Shown here piece after piece: positions 42,291-51,623 of a DNA stretch of 64,000 nucleotides. Position 1 is the first letter of the stretch, and every line of letters begins with the position of its first letter. Source of the DNA: Bradyrhizobium arachidis (GTDB taxonomy: Bacteria; Pseudomonadota; Alphaproteobacteria; Rhizobiales; Xanthobacteraceae); NCBI RefSeq assembly GCF_024758505.1, contig NZ_CP077970.1, positions 9,131,501 to 9,195,500 on the forward strand, in the 5' to 3' direction. The notes under the pieces are model-generated. The model searched no databases and was not told where the DNA came from. It saw only the letters and a program-made list of their open reading frames with translations. The translations under genes were made by a program, and so were the position numbers.

Positions 42291-43119
42291 CTTCGTTCCC
42301 CCCATCAGTGGACTTCCGGCCACGGGCCAACACTGCGGCAATTGGAATTGCAAGATGACCGTTACGACGGAAGCGTTCGGCCTGACCAGCGATGTGGTTT
42401 ATGATCGCCGGCAGCGCTGCTGGCTCTTGCGCCGCTATCAGCGCCGCCATCCGCACCGTACCGGCCGAAAGCGCTGCAACGAGCCCTTTGGCGCTCGGCA
42501 GGAGCCATTCAGCCCGAACCAGCTCGGCGGAGCAGTCCGTAAATTCGGCTGCCTCGAGGACGCGCAGGCAAAGCTCGGGCCGGTTAAGTGCTCCCGACGG
42601 TGGCGCATCCGTGGCCGAGCGATTGCCGTGCCGTGCTACCGCGTCGAACACGAGCGACCAGGCAATGTTCTCATCGGGTGTAGCCCATACCGTGAAAGCG
42701 ACCCGCGCACCGGGCTTCAGCACGCGTCTGCATTCGGCAAGCGCGACTTGCGGCCGAGGTACGTGGTGGATACCAAAACCTGATATGGCAGCATGAAACA
42801 TATTGTCGGGATACGGCAGATCTTCTGCGTCACCTTCAGTCACGACGATTTCAGGATGCGTGTTTCGTGCGACGTCGACCATCGCTGCGGAAAAGTCCAA
42901 TCCATGCGCGATCGCACCCCGTGCTGCAGCGGCCGCCGCGAGCTGGCCCGGGCCACACGCGACATCAAGCACTTGCTCGCCAAGGAAGAATTCAGCAGCG
43001 TCGAGCAACGGCCGGATGAAAGGCGCCGTCGCATGCGCGAAGCTATCGCCATAGCCCGCAGCAGAACGTTGCCAGCCGGCATGCTCGAAGGCACGGATTG
43101 CTTCGGGTTCAAAGCTCAT
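42268..43119 (-). CDS. class I SAM-dependent methyltransferase
   Basis: A 283-residue methyltransferase. The SAM motif VLDVACGPGQLA is at about residues 51-62, then HGLDFSAAMVDVA, EGDAEDLPYPDNMFHAA and FGIHHVPRPQVALAE, matching the UbiE/Methyltransf_11 pattern. The methyl acceptor is unknown. Start at 43119 has AGGAAAGAG before it; a longer in-frame start adds 14 residues. It overlaps the cyclase-family gene downstream. Confidence 0.88.
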   Translation of the reverse strand: MSFEPEAIRAFEHAGWQRSAAGYGDSFAHATAPFIRPLLDAAEFFLGEQVLDVACGPGQLAAAAAARGAIAHGLDFSAAMVDVARNTHPEIVVTEGDAEDLPYPDNMFHAAISGFGIHHVPRPQVALAECRRVLKPGARVAFTVWATPDENIAWSLVFDAVARHGNRSATDAPPSGALNRPELCLRVLEAAEFTDCSAELVRAEWLLPSAKGLVAALSAGTVRMAALIAAQEPAALPAIINHIAGQAERFRRNGHLAIPIAAVLARGRKSTDGGNEDVRKPNC

Positions 43120-43215
43120 CAGAAGCTCTTTCCTGGGAGCAGCGGCCACTGCGGCATTCAAGCATGTCTGCCGGTTCGCTTCCAGACGAGGACAGAGGCT
43201 GCAACAAGACAGCCC

Positions 43216-44019
43216 TCAGGCCTTGCCGCCACCCCATTTCGCCGCGCGTTTCTCGGCGAAGGACGCCAGCCCCTCCGCCGCTTCCGCGCTCTGGCGTTTC
43301 AGCGAATGCAGGCGGACGAGCCGCGCGTAGGCGGCATCATCGACGCCCATGCCGCCGAACGAACTTTCCCGCGCAAGGCGCTTGGTTTCGGCCAGCGCCT
43401 CCGGCCCGTTGGCCAGCAACAGCTCGACGGTTCTCGCACCGGCTGCCTCGAGCTCGGCCAGCGGCACGACGTCATGCACGAGGCCGATGCGGCGCGCATC
43501 CTCGGCGCCAAAGCGCTCGCCGGTCAGCGCGTAGCGGCGGACCTGGCGGATGCCGATGGCATCGACGAGCTGCGGGATGATGATCGCGGCCGTCAGGCCC
43601 CAGCGCACCTCGGTAATCGAGAACAGCGCGTTGTCGGCCGCGATCACGATGTCGCAGGCCGAGATCACGCCGGTGCCGCCGCCAAAGCAGCCGCCCTGCA
43701 CCAGCGCCACGGTCGGGAGGGGCAGCGTGTTGAGCCGCTGCACGGCCTCAAAGGTGGCGCGCGAGGCCGCCTCGTTCTCCTCCGCCGATTGCGGCCGCAC
43801 CGAATTGATCCATTTGAGATCGGCGCCAGCCTGAAAATGCTTGCCGTTGCCCCGGAGCACGACGACCCGCAAGTTCGGCTTGGTCCCCAATTCGTCCATC
43901 GCCGCGAGCACACCGGCAACCAACGCACCGTCATAGGCGTTGTTGACCTCCGGGCGGTTCAACGTGACGGTCGCGACCCCGCGCTCGTCAAGGCTCCACA
44001 GGACGGGGTTTTCCGACAT
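43216..44019 (-). CDS. enoyl-CoA hydratase/isomerase, LiuC-like
   Basis: A 267-residue crotonase-fold protein. The oxyanion segment is FQAGADLKW and the active-site region GGGTGVISACDIVIAADNALFSITEVRWGLTA retains the second Glu (SITEV) but has GTG where classic hydratases carry the first Glu. That pattern matches the methylglutaconyl-CoA hydratase (LiuC/AtuE) group, acting in leucine or isoprenoid breakdown. GAGAGGA lies before the ATG at 44019. The assignment within the crotonase family is tentative. Confidence 0.87.
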   Translation of the reverse strand: MSENPVLWSLDERGVATVTLNRPEVNNAYDGALVAGVLAAMDELGTKPNLRVVVLRGNGKHFQAGADLKWINSVRPQSAEENEAASRATFEAVQRLNTLPLPTVALVQGGCFGGGTGVISACDIVIAADNALFSITEVRWGLTAAIIIPQLVDAIGIRQVRRYALTGERFGAEDARRIGLVHDVVPLAELEAAGARTVELLLANGPEALAETKRLARESSFGGMGVDDAAYARLVRLHSLKRQSAEAAEGLASFAEKRAAKWGGGKA

Positions 44020-44186
44020 GGCGTTCCTCTCGATGGCTCGTTCGTTGTGGGCCGCACTATGACCGAGACCGCGGAGCCTTGATCCATATCTTTCCGGTGG
44101 GGACGGTCGCGCCCATCGCATGGCGGCTTGTGCCATGCTGGCGCCGGGCGAAGGCAGGGATTTTTCCTCGGACGGGACGTCACACC

Positions 44187-45161
44187 ATGCGCATTTGCAT
44201 TTTCGGCGCGGGCGCCGTCGGCAGCCATCTTGCGGTGCGGCTGGCGCGCGCCGGCCATGACGTATCCTGCGTGATGCGCGGGGCGCATCTGGAGGCGGTC
44301 CAGGCCAACGGGCTCAAGCTGCGCGTCGGCGACGCCGAGTGCTCCGCCAAGGTGCGCGCATCCGGGGATCCCGCCAAGCTCGGCCCTCAGGACGTCGTGA
44401 TCTCTACGCTGAAGGCAACCGGTCTTCAGGGTCTCGTCAGCGGCATCGCGCCGCTGCTGGGTGAGAACACCGGCATCGTGTTCGCACAGAACGGCATTCC
44501 CTGGTGGTACAATATCGGCCTGCCGCAGCGGCATCCGGCGCCGCCCGACCTTGCCTTCCTCGATCCAGGCGGACGCCTGCGCGCCGCGATCCCGCGCGGG
44601 CGGATCATCGGCGGGGTGATCTTCTCCTCCAACGAGATCGTCGAACCCGGTGTGGTGCAGAACCTGACGCCGGATCGCAACCGGCTGGTGATCGGCGAAT
44701 GCGACGACCGCGCCAGCGAGCGCATTGCCGAGCTGCGCGCCGCGCTCAGCGACGCCAGGCTCGAATCCCCGCCGATCTCCGATATTCGCGAGGCGATCTG
44801 GTCAAAGCTGCTGACCAACATGTCGCTGTCGGTGCTGTGCCTGCTGACCGGACTGACCGCGCGCGCCGTGCGCGACGATGCCACCTTCGGCAACGTCATC
44901 CCGCGTTTGCTGGATGAAGCGAACGAGATCGCGCAGCACTACATCCCCGAGGTCAAGCGCGTCACGCGCAGCGGTCCCGCACCGAACCACAAGCCGTCGC
45001 TGCTCCAGGACTTTGAGCTTGGCCGCGCCATGGAGATCGACGTGCTGGTGAAGGCGCCGGCCGCCTTTGCCCGCGCCGCGCGCCTGTCGACACCGACGCT
45101 CGATTTGATGGCCGCGCTTGCGATCCAGAAGGCACGCGACAAGGGGCTTTACGCGGGCTGA
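44187..45161 (+). CDS. ketopantoate-reductase-family protein (paralog 1)
   Basis: A 324-residue NADPH-dependent reductase of the ApbA/PanE family. The Rossmann motif GAGAVGSHLA is at residues 7-16, with STLKATG holding the likely catalytic Lys. A helical C-terminal domain covers about 190-320. PanE makes pantoate for coenzyme A, but many rhizobial paralogs act on other 2-oxoacids. A second paralog is at 62893. Start at 44187 begins the nucleotide motif; an in-frame start 108 bases upstream is not supported. Confidence 0.88.
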   Translation: MRICIFGAGAVGSHLAVRLARAGHDVSCVMRGAHLEAVQANGLKLRVGDAECSAKVRASGDPAKLGPQDVVISTLKATGLQGLVSGIAPLLGENTGIVFAQNGIPWWYNIGLPQRHPAPPDLAFLDPGGRLRAAIPRGRIIGGVIFSSNEIVEPGVVQNLTPDRNRLVIGECDDRASERIAELRAALSDARLESPPISDIREAIWSKLLTNMSLSVLCLLTGLTARAVRDDATFGNVIPRLLDEANEIAQHYIPEVKRVTRSGPAPNHKPSLLQDFELGRAMEIDVLVKAPAAFARAARLSTPTLDLMAALAIQKARDKGLYAG

Positions 45162-45166
45162 GCGGC

Positions 45167-45835
45167 TCAGGCGAGCTTGTCGATCCATGCCGCGAGAGTA
45201 TCCAGCACCTCTGTCAGCGCCTCGTCATTGCTGCGCCCTGATTTCCGCAAAACCGCGAAGGAGTGATCGCCGCCGGCGATCACATGTAGCCTTGCTTTCG
45301 CTGCGAGACCAGCGATCACCGGCTTGAGGTGGTCGAGATCGGCGAGCTTGTCGCGATCGCCCTGGATGAACAGCATGGGGATGCCGACCTCAGCCAAATG
45401 ATCGGCGCGCTCGATCGACGGCTTGTCAGCCGCATGCAGGGGGAAGCCGAGGAAGGCGAGCCCCTTCACGCCGGCTAGCTGCGCCTTGGCCTGTGCCTGC
45501 GAGGTCATGCGTCCACCAAAGGATTTTCCGCCGGCGATGAGCTTCAGCCCCGCGCATTGCCGCGCCGCCTCCGCCACCGCCGCGCGGACGGCGGCGTGGG
45601 CGACGGCCGGCGTATCCGGCCGCCCCCGCTTCTTCTCCATGTAGGGAAAGTTGTAGCGCAGCGTCGCGATGCCGCGCGCCGCGAGGCCGGCCGCCGCCTT
45701 CTCCACGAAGGAATGCCTCATGTTGGCGCCGGCGCCATGCGCGAGCACGTAGCAGGCGCGCGCATTGGCCGGCTCCATCAGGATGGCGGAGACCGTGCCG
45801 ATGCGCTCGATGTCGATCTTGAGCTCTGTCGTCAT
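45167..45835 (-). CDS. alpha/beta hydrolase, KANL3/Tex30-type
   Basis: A 222-residue hydrolase-fold protein. AHGAGANMRHSF is an oxyanion-region motif, GGKSFGGR is the GxSxGG nucleophile elbow, and the Asp in FIQGDRDKLAD and His in GGDHSF complete the apparent triad. This small dienelactone-hydrolase-like subgroup is widespread and without a known substrate. Its stop is five bases from the end of the convergent reductase gene. Confidence 0.85.
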   Translation of the reverse strand: MTTELKIDIERIGTVSAILMEPANARACYVLAHGAGANMRHSFVEKAAAGLAARGIATLRYNFPYMEKKRGRPDTPAVAHAAVRAAVAEAARQCAGLKLIAGGKSFGGRMTSQAQAKAQLAGVKGLAFLGFPLHAADKPSIERADHLAEVGIPMLFIQGDRDKLADLDHLKPVIAGLAAKARLHVIAGGDHSFAVLRKSGRSNDEALTEVLDTLAAWIDKLA

Positions 45836-45970
45836 GGCGGTCAAAATCACTCACCCTGAGCCTTGCAAATCCGGTTGCTTTGGTAGCCTTACCGGCGCAG
45901 CCTGAAAACACAATAATTGCCGGCTTAAGCTGGCTTACCAACGCAAATTGCAGCAACGACCGGGGTTTCC

Positions 45971-47116
45971 ATGTCCTACCGCTCCTCCTGGATGACCGAA
46001 GAGCTCGACGTCTTCCGCGACCAGTTCCGAAAGTATCTCGCCAAGGACCTGGCGCCCCATGCGGAGAAATGGCGCGAGCAGAAGATGGTCGATCGCTTCG
46101 CCTGGCGCGGGCTCGGCGAGATGGGCGCGCTGCTGGCGAGCGTGCCGGAGGAATATGGCGGCCTGGGCGCAACCTTCGCCTACGACGCCGCGGTGCTGGA
46201 AGACCTCGAAAGCACGGTGCCGGAGCTCACCACCGGCGTCTCCGTGCACAGCGCCATCGTCGCCCACTACATCCTCAACTACGGCTCGGAGGAACAGAAG
46301 AAGCGCTGGCTGCCAAAAATGGTGTCGGGCGAGATGGTCGGCGCCATCGCCATGACCGAGCCCGGCACCGGCTCGGACCTGCAAAGCGTCAAGACCACAG
46401 CCAGGAAGCAGGGCAATTCCTACGTCATCAACGGCCAGAAGACGTTTATCACCAACGGCCAGGCCGCGGACCTCGTCATCGTCGTCGCCCGCACTGGCGA
46501 TGCCGGCGCAAAAGGCATCTCGCTGATCGTGGTCGAGACTGCAGGCGCCGATGGTTACAAGCGCGGGCGCAACCTCGACAAGATCGGCCTGCACGCCTCA
46601 GACACGTCGGAATTGTTTTTCGACAATGTCACCGTGCCGCCGGAAAACCTGCTCGGCACGGAAGAGGGCCAGGGCTTTGTGCAGTTGATGCAGCAACTGC
46701 CGCAGGAGCGCCTGGCGCTTGCGGTCGGCGCCGTCGCCTCGATGGAGCGCGCGGTCAAGCTCACGGCCGACTACACCAAGGAGCGCAAAGCCTTCGGCAA
46801 GCCGCTGATGGATTTTCAGAACACCGCCTTCAAGCTCGCCGAGCGCAAGACCGAAGCGACGATCGCACGCGTCTTCGTCGACTGGTGCATCGAACGCCTG
46901 ATCGAAAAGGACCTCGACACCGTCACCGCGTCGATGGCGAAATACTGGTGCTCGGAAAAGCAGGTCGAGACCGCCGACGAATGCCTCCAGCTCTTCGGCG
47001 GCTACGGCTACATGCAGGAATACCCGATCTCGCGCATGTTCATCGATTCCCGTATCCAGAAGATCTATGGCGGGACGAACGAGATCATGAAGCTGCTGAT
47101 CGCAAGGTCGCTGTGA
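45971..47116 (+). CDS. acyl-CoA dehydrogenase, LCAD type
   Basis: A 381-residue flavin dehydrogenase oxidising acyl-CoA to enoyl-CoA. The FAD segment AMTEPGTGSDLQS and INGQKTFITNG are visible. The catalytic Glu is in LPQER (Glu246), as in the long-chain and isovaleryl types, while the usual C-terminal Glu position is Gly in IYGGTNEIMK. Electrons would go to ETF. Convergent with the LysR gene, five bases apart. Confidence 0.93.
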   Translation: MSYRSSWMTEELDVFRDQFRKYLAKDLAPHAEKWREQKMVDRFAWRGLGEMGALLASVPEEYGGLGATFAYDAAVLEDLESTVPELTTGVSVHSAIVAHYILNYGSEEQKKRWLPKMVSGEMVGAIAMTEPGTGSDLQSVKTTARKQGNSYVINGQKTFITNGQAADLVIVVARTGDAGAKGISLIVVETAGADGYKRGRNLDKIGLHASDTSELFFDNVTVPPENLLGTEEGQGFVQLMQQLPQERLALAVGAVASMERAVKLTADYTKERKAFGKPLMDFQNTAFKLAERKTEATIARVFVDWCIERLIEKDLDTVTASMAKYWCSEKQVETADECLQLFGGYGYMQEYPISRMFIDSRIQKIYGGTNEIMKLLIARSL

Positions 47117-47120
47117 GCCG

Positions 47121-48005
47121 CTATCTCATCCGCTTGTCGGCGACGATGAAGTCGATGAACGTCCTGACCTTGGCGGAGAGATATTTGCGGCTGGGATAGA
47201 CCGCAAACAAGCGTCCTTCGAAGACGACTTGATCAGACAGAACGTGGACGAGCCGGCCAGCAGCGATGTCGTCGGCGATCAGCCATTTCGGCAGAAAGGC
47301 GAGGCCCATGCCTTCCAGCGCCGCCATGTGAAGCAGCGTTTCATTGGCGCTGCGCAACACTGGATTCAACTTGATGGTCTCGACACCGCGCTCGCCCGCG
47401 AAGGAGAAGCTCTCGCCCGGATACAGCGCATAGTGCAGCAAGGCGTGGTTGGAGAGATCGGCAAGTTTCGCCGGCCGACCGGCGTGATCGAGATAAGCGG
47501 GCGCGGCGACCATGTGGAACGCGACCGTGGTGATGGGACGCGCGATCAACGATTCATCGGGCGAACCCGTCGCGCGCAGGGCGAGGTCAAATCCTTCCTC
47601 GACCAGATTGACCAGCCGCCCGCTGAGATCGATGTCCAGTGTCACCTCCGGATATCGAGCCTGATAGTCCGCCAGGATCCGCGCGAACATCGGATTCGCC
47701 ATCCACACCGGCGCGGTGAGGCGCAACATGCCGCGCGGAACGACGGTCGCCCTGCTGACGGCGGCTTCGACTTCATCGAGCGACTCGAGCATCTGGCGCG
47801 CCTGCTCGAAATAGAGGGTACCGCTTTCGCTGAGGCTGACGCGCCGGCTGGTCCGGTTCAGCAGCCGCGTGCCCAGCCGCTTCTCGAGCTGCATCACGTG
47901 CTTGCTCGCCATGGCGGGCGAGATGCGCAGGCGCTCCGCCGCGGCCGCAAAGCTTCTGAGCTCGGCGACCAGACAAAACACCCTCATGCTGACCAGCGAG
48001 TCCAT
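47121..48005 (-). CDS. LysR family transcriptional regulator
   Basis: A 294-residue regulator. The HTH at about 5-60 includes SFAAAAERLRISPAMASKHVMQLEK, and the PBP-like effector domain starts near 85. The subgroup is the AaeR/PcaQ-unlike one that pairs with reductases or membrane redox genes. ATG at 48005 is chosen; a TTG at 48023 is possible. It is divergent from a DoxX gene and its three-gene unit, which it probably controls. Confidence 0.9.
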   Translation of the reverse strand: MDSLVSMRVFCLVAELRSFAAAAERLRISPAMASKHVMQLEKRLGTRLLNRTSRRVSLSESGTLYFEQARQMLESLDEVEAAVSRATVVPRGMLRLTAPVWMANPMFARILADYQARYPEVTLDIDLSGRLVNLVEEGFDLALRATGSPDESLIARPITTVAFHMVAAPAYLDHAGRPAKLADLSNHALLHYALYPGESFSFAGERGVETIKLNPVLRSANETLLHMAALEGMGLAFLPKWLIADDIAAGRLVHVLSDQVVFEGRLFAVYPSRKYLSAKVRTFIDFIVADKRMR

Positions 48006-48108
48006 CAGATCATCAACATCCAAGAAAGGAACCCATCCCGAAACGCATAATGATCAAATATGATGAAACTATCAAATGGCGGTAACCCTCAATGTTTGGA
48101 GAACCGCC

Positions 48109-48537
48109 ATGTCGATCGCCGCCATCGAAAACCCCACCCCGGGCCGCGCCCTCCGCATCGGCCTGTGGATCGCGCAGGCCCTGATCTTTTTCGTCTTCAC
48201 CTCGGCCGGGCTGGTCAAGCTGACCACGCCGATTCCGCAGCTTGCCGCCATGATGCCGTGGGCGGGGCAGTATTCCGAAGCCTTCGTGCGAGTCATCGGG
48301 CTGATCGATCTCGCCGGCGGGATCGGCATTCTGCTGCCGGCGCTGACGCGGATCCTGCCGCGGCTGACGGTGCTGGCTGCGCTCGGCTGCGCGACGTTGC
48401 AGGTCATCGCGCTCGTCTTCCATCTCTCGCGCGGCGAGGCCCCGGTCACGCCGCTCAACCTCGTCCTGCTCGTCCTCGCCGTCTTCGTGTTTTGGGGACG
48501 CAGCCGGAAGGCGCCGATTGCTGCGCGGCAGTTCTGA
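48109..48537 (+). CDS. DoxX-family membrane protein
   Basis: A 142-residue inner-membrane protein with four predicted helices, about 18-38, 60-80, 87-107 and 115-135, and the DoxX pattern FVFTSAGLVKL and GLIDLAGGIGILLPAL. DoxX-like proteins are linked to quinol and thiol redox chemistry in membranes. GGAG lies nine bases before the ATG. It heads an apparent operon with a DsrE-like gene (21-base gap) and a TlpA-like gene, divergent from LysR. Confidence 0.88.
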   Translation: MSIAAIENPTPGRALRIGLWIAQALIFFVFTSAGLVKLTTPIPQLAAMMPWAGQYSEAFVRVIGLIDLAGGIGILLPALTRILPRLTVLAALGCATLQVIALVFHLSRGEAPVTPLNLVLLVLAVFVFWGRSRKAPIAARQF

Positions 48538-48558
48538 CGTGAATCGGCGCCAGCGACG

Positions 48559-49023
48559 ATGATCCCCTCCAACAGATTGTCCCGCCGAGGATTGGTCGCG
48601 GGCGCCTCGATTTTCACCGCAGCCGCCTCCGGCGCCGCGGCGAAGGAAGATCGTCTCGTCGATGGTGTCGTGATCCTCATCGACAGCAACGAGCCCTACG
48701 TCATGGGACATGCGATCAGCTATTCGGCCAATCTCGCAAAGCACTTTGCCGAGAAGGGCGCGAAGCTCCAGATCGAGGTCGTCGCCAACGGTAAGGGCAT
48801 CGAAGTGTTCCGGGCGGACAAGACTCCGCTCGCAGAACCGCTCGCGACGTTGCGGCAAGCCGTGCCGAACCTCGCCTACAGCATGTGCGCATCGTCGAAG
48901 ACGATTGCGGAAGCCAAGGAGCACATCTCAATTCCGCTGATATCAGGCGCCAACCTCGTCCCCTTCGGCATCGGACGTGTGGTCGATCTCCAACTCAAGG
49001 GCTGGGCCTATATCCATGCGTGA
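48559..49023 (+). CDS. Tat-exported DsrE-like protein
   Basis: A 154-residue protein. A twin-arginine signal (LSRRGLVAGA, about residues 7-16) directs folded export. The rest is a DsrE/DsrF-like alpha/beta domain (DGVVILIDSNEPYVMGHAIS, then SANLAKHFAEKGAKLQIEVV) with a single Cys in SMCASS, the position often used for sulfur relay in this family. Periplasmic sulfur handling or thiol redox is likely. The next gene overlaps its end by eight bases. Confidence 0.85.
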   Translation: MIPSNRLSRRGLVAGASIFTAAASGAAAKEDRLVDGVVILIDSNEPYVMGHAISYSANLAKHFAEKGAKLQIEVVANGKGIEVFRADKTPLAEPLATLRQAVPNLAYSMCASSKTIAEAKEHISIPLISGANLVPFGIGRVVDLQLKGWAYIHA

Positions 49024-49633
49024 GGAGTCCCGCCACGATGGGCGAACGCCTTCCAGGCGGTCGATCCTGCTGGCAGCGCCCGCACTTCTTGTGTCGTTCC
49101 GCGCAAGCCGTGCGCAGGGCGGCGATCCGTCCTGGCCACCGGTATTCGAGACCGGCCGCAGCCAGTTCACGATCGTGCGGCCGCGCACACCGATGCCACC
49201 GCTTCGGCTACAGGACCTGCATGGCAAAGACGTTATGCTGACGGCGAAGCCGGGACGCGTGACCGTCATCAATTTCTGGGCGACATGGTGCGCGGCCTGC
49301 CGGCTGGATTTGCCGGTCATCGCAAGCCTCGCGCGATCGCAGCCCGAGGGGCTCGACGTTCTTGCGATCTGCACGGACATAAAGGACGTCCGAAAAATCC
49401 GCGCGTATCTCGGCGGCGTGACCGCGCCCAACTTGAGCTGTTACATCGACGCTTACGGAATTGCGGCCGATCCGAACAGATCGCCCGAGGCGGTCTTCAA
49501 GCTGACCGGCATGCCCATCACTTATCTCATCGGAACGAGCAGTCGCATCGAGGGCTACATCACCGGCGCGGCCGACTGGCTATCGCCCTCAGGGGCACGG
49601 TTGCTGCAATTCTATCGCGAGCAGGCCGGGTGA
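49016..49633 (+). CDS. Tat-exported TlpA/ResA-like thioredoxin
   Basis: A 205-residue periplasmic thioredoxin-fold protein. The Tat signal is at about 10-33 (PSRRSILLAAP). The redox motif WCAAC places Cys92 and Cys95, and the cis-Pro loop is GMPITYLIG. It probably reduces or transfers sulfur between periplasmic thiols. It overlaps the DsrE-like gene by eight bases (start at 49016), so the pair is translationally coupled. Its two Cys and the single DsrE Cys could form one relay. Confidence 0.88.
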   Translation: MREESRHDGRTPSRRSILLAAPALLVSFRASRAQGGDPSWPPVFETGRSQFTIVRPRTPMPPLRLQDLHGKDVMLTAKPGRVTVINFWATWCAACRLDLPVIASLARSQPEGLDVLAICTDIKDVRKIRAYLGGVTAPNLSCYIDAYGIAADPNRSPEAVFKLTGMPITYLIGTSSRIEGYITGAADWLSPSGARLLQFYREQAG

Positions 49634-49681
49634 CTGCGAGGCCCCGTAAGAAACGGGGCGAGGGAGCGCGGCCAGTTCGCC

Positions 49682-50662
49682 TCACCGCCCTCGCCAGTCC
49701 CTGGGCCGGCAGCCAAAACGCTGCTTGAAGCGCCGGGTGAAATGCGAGAGGTCGGAAAAGCCCCAATCGAAGGCGATGGCGCCGATGGCGCGGTCGGTCT
49801 TGGCGGGGTCGTTGAGGTCGCGTGCCGCACCGTCAAGGCGACGACCCATGACATAGTCGGAGAACGTCGTGCCGGCGCGCTCGAACAGCTTGTGGACGTA
49901 GCGCTCGCTGATGCCGACCGCGGCTGCGACGGCCGAGACCGTCAGCCCCTGTTCGGAGAGCCGCTCATGCACGGCGCGGCGCAGCGCCAGCGCAGTGGCA
50001 TCGGCAAAACCGGCGGCCTCCGCCGTTTGCGCGCGGCTGCGGCGGGACAGGCTGAGCGCGACGAGGTCGAGCAGCACGCCGAACAGGCCGACGGCCTCCT
50101 CCTCCGTCATTCGCAGCGCGCCGGCGTTGAGCGCGCGTGCCGTCTCGACGATGAGGTGGCCGACAAAGGGATCGTCGGAGACGCGCTCGACCCCGAAATC
50201 AAATGACGGCGGCAGCCGGTCGCGCAGCGCGCGTGACGGCACCCAGAACGAGGCGACCTCCAGCGTCGGCCCGCGATCGTGCAGCAGCGTCACCTCGCGA
50301 TCGCTATCGCAGATGCCGACCTGGCCGCGCGACAGGCTGACGTCGCGGCCGCCCTGCACCATGCGGCAGCGCCCCGCGAGCTTGAAGTTGAGATAGAAGC
50401 AGCTCTCGGTCGAGGCCGAGATATCGGCACGCGAGCGGTTGACCGTATGCTCGGGAAACACCACGCGGTTGATCGCGCCCGCGCCCAGCCTGATGGTTTC
50501 GACCTTGGCCGGGAAGCGCGAGGTCGTCGCCGATTCCGGCGTCAGGTTCATGAACGCCTGGCAGATCGCCTCGCGATAATAGGAGAACTGCTCGGCAGGC
50601 TTCGTTTCCCCGGTATCCCAGATGAAGTGGCGCGGCCGGCTTCCAACATTGACCTGCTCCAT
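49682..50662 (-). CDS. AraC family transcriptional regulator
   Basis: A 326-residue regulator. The C-terminal HTH pair is at about 220-320, with LTVSAVAAAVGISERYVHKLFE and FDWGFSDLSHFTRRFKQRFG. The N-terminal domain is of the AraC-binding-like type 2 group. Start at 50662 has CGGAGCG ten bases upstream; a TTG 39 bases earlier is rejected. It is divergent from an alpha/beta hydrolase gene that is the obvious target. The ligand is unknown. Confidence 0.9.
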   Translation of the reverse strand: MEQVNVGSRPRHFIWDTGETKPAEQFSYYREAICQAFMNLTPESATTSRFPAKVETIRLGAGAINRVVFPEHTVNRSRADISASTESCFYLNFKLAGRCRMVQGGRDVSLSRGQVGICDSDREVTLLHDRGPTLEVASFWVPSRALRDRLPPSFDFGVERVSDDPFVGHLIVETARALNAGALRMTEEEAVGLFGVLLDLVALSLSRRSRAQTAEAAGFADATALALRRAVHERLSEQGLTVSAVAAAVGISERYVHKLFERAGTTFSDYVMGRRLDGAARDLNDPAKTDRAIGAIAFDWGFSDLSHFTRRFKQRFGCRPRDWRGR

Positions 50663-50836
50663 CAGTTCGCTCCGAGACCAATCCGGTTCAGCGCCAGACA
50701 AGCGCCCGGACCGCCGATGGGTTCAATATGGCTGCAACAAAGACAATGACCGACGTCCAGTCGGCAAGCCCGGCAAGGCCCTTGCGGGCCTTATCTAACC
50801 ATGCCGATCTAAGCATTCCTCGGAGGGAGCCACAAT

Positions 50837-51562
50837 ATGTCGACCTACGTCCTCGTCCACGGCGCCTGGCATACGGGTGCGGAGCTCGAGCCCGTCGCCG
50901 CGCCGATTCGCGCCGCCGGCCATCAGGTTTACCTGCCGACCATCAGGGGCAACCGGCCCGGTGATGCCAAGACGACCGGCCTGAAGGAGGCGATCCAGTC
51001 GATCGCCGACTATCTCGCCGAGAACGATCTGAAGGACGTAATCCTGCTCGGCCATTCCTATGGCGGCATGGTGATCACGGGCGTCGCCGATCTCGTGCCC
51101 GAGCGCATCCGGCGTCTGGTCTACTGGAACGCCTTCGTGCCCAACAATGGCGAGTGCCTCAACGACATGGTGCCGCCGCAATATGTCGGGCTGTTCGACA
51201 TGATCGCCGCCGAGCGCGGCGACGGCTCGGTGGTGCTGCCCTTCCCGATCTGGCGCGAGGCCTTCATCAACGACGCCGATCTCGAACTGGCGCAAAAGGC
51301 CTACGACATCCTCAACCCGCATCCGCTCAAGACCTTCAGCGACAAGATTGCGCTGAAGACCAATCCGGCCGAGATGCAGATCGCAAAATCCTACATCAAC
51401 TGCACCGAGGATACCGCACTGCCGCACGGCTATCCCTGGCATCCCCGGCTGTCGGAGAAGCTCGGCCTGTTCCGCCTGGTGCAGGTGAGCGGCAGCCACG
51501 AGCTGTGCTTCTCGGATCCCGTACGGCTCGCCAAGGCGATCATGGAGGCGGGGCGCGACTGA
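50837..51562 (+). CDS. alpha/beta hydrolase (esterase, EstC-like)
   Basis: A 241-residue esterase. LVHGAWH is the oxyanion motif at about 6-12, and LLGHSYGGM places the nucleophile Ser near 76. SGSHELCFSDP holds the likely catalytic His. This MhpC-related, HGAWH-type esterase group acts on small esters. GGAGGGA lies before the ATG at 50837. Divergent from the AraC gene and probably controlled by it. Confidence 0.88.
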   Translation: MSTYVLVHGAWHTGAELEPVAAPIRAAGHQVYLPTIRGNRPGDAKTTGLKEAIQSIADYLAENDLKDVILLGHSYGGMVITGVADLVPERIRRLVYWNAFVPNNGECLNDMVPPQYVGLFDMIAAERGDGSVVLPFPIWREAFINDADLELAQKAYDILNPHPLKTFSDKIALKTNPAEMQIAKSYINCTEDTALPHGYPWHPRLSEKLGLFRLVQVSGSHELCFSDPVRLAKAIMEAGRD

Positions 51563-51623
51563 GGGACTTAAGGACGACGGCCCGAAGAGTGTTGAGGGGC
51601 GCTCGCTGGATTTGAAAAAAAGC

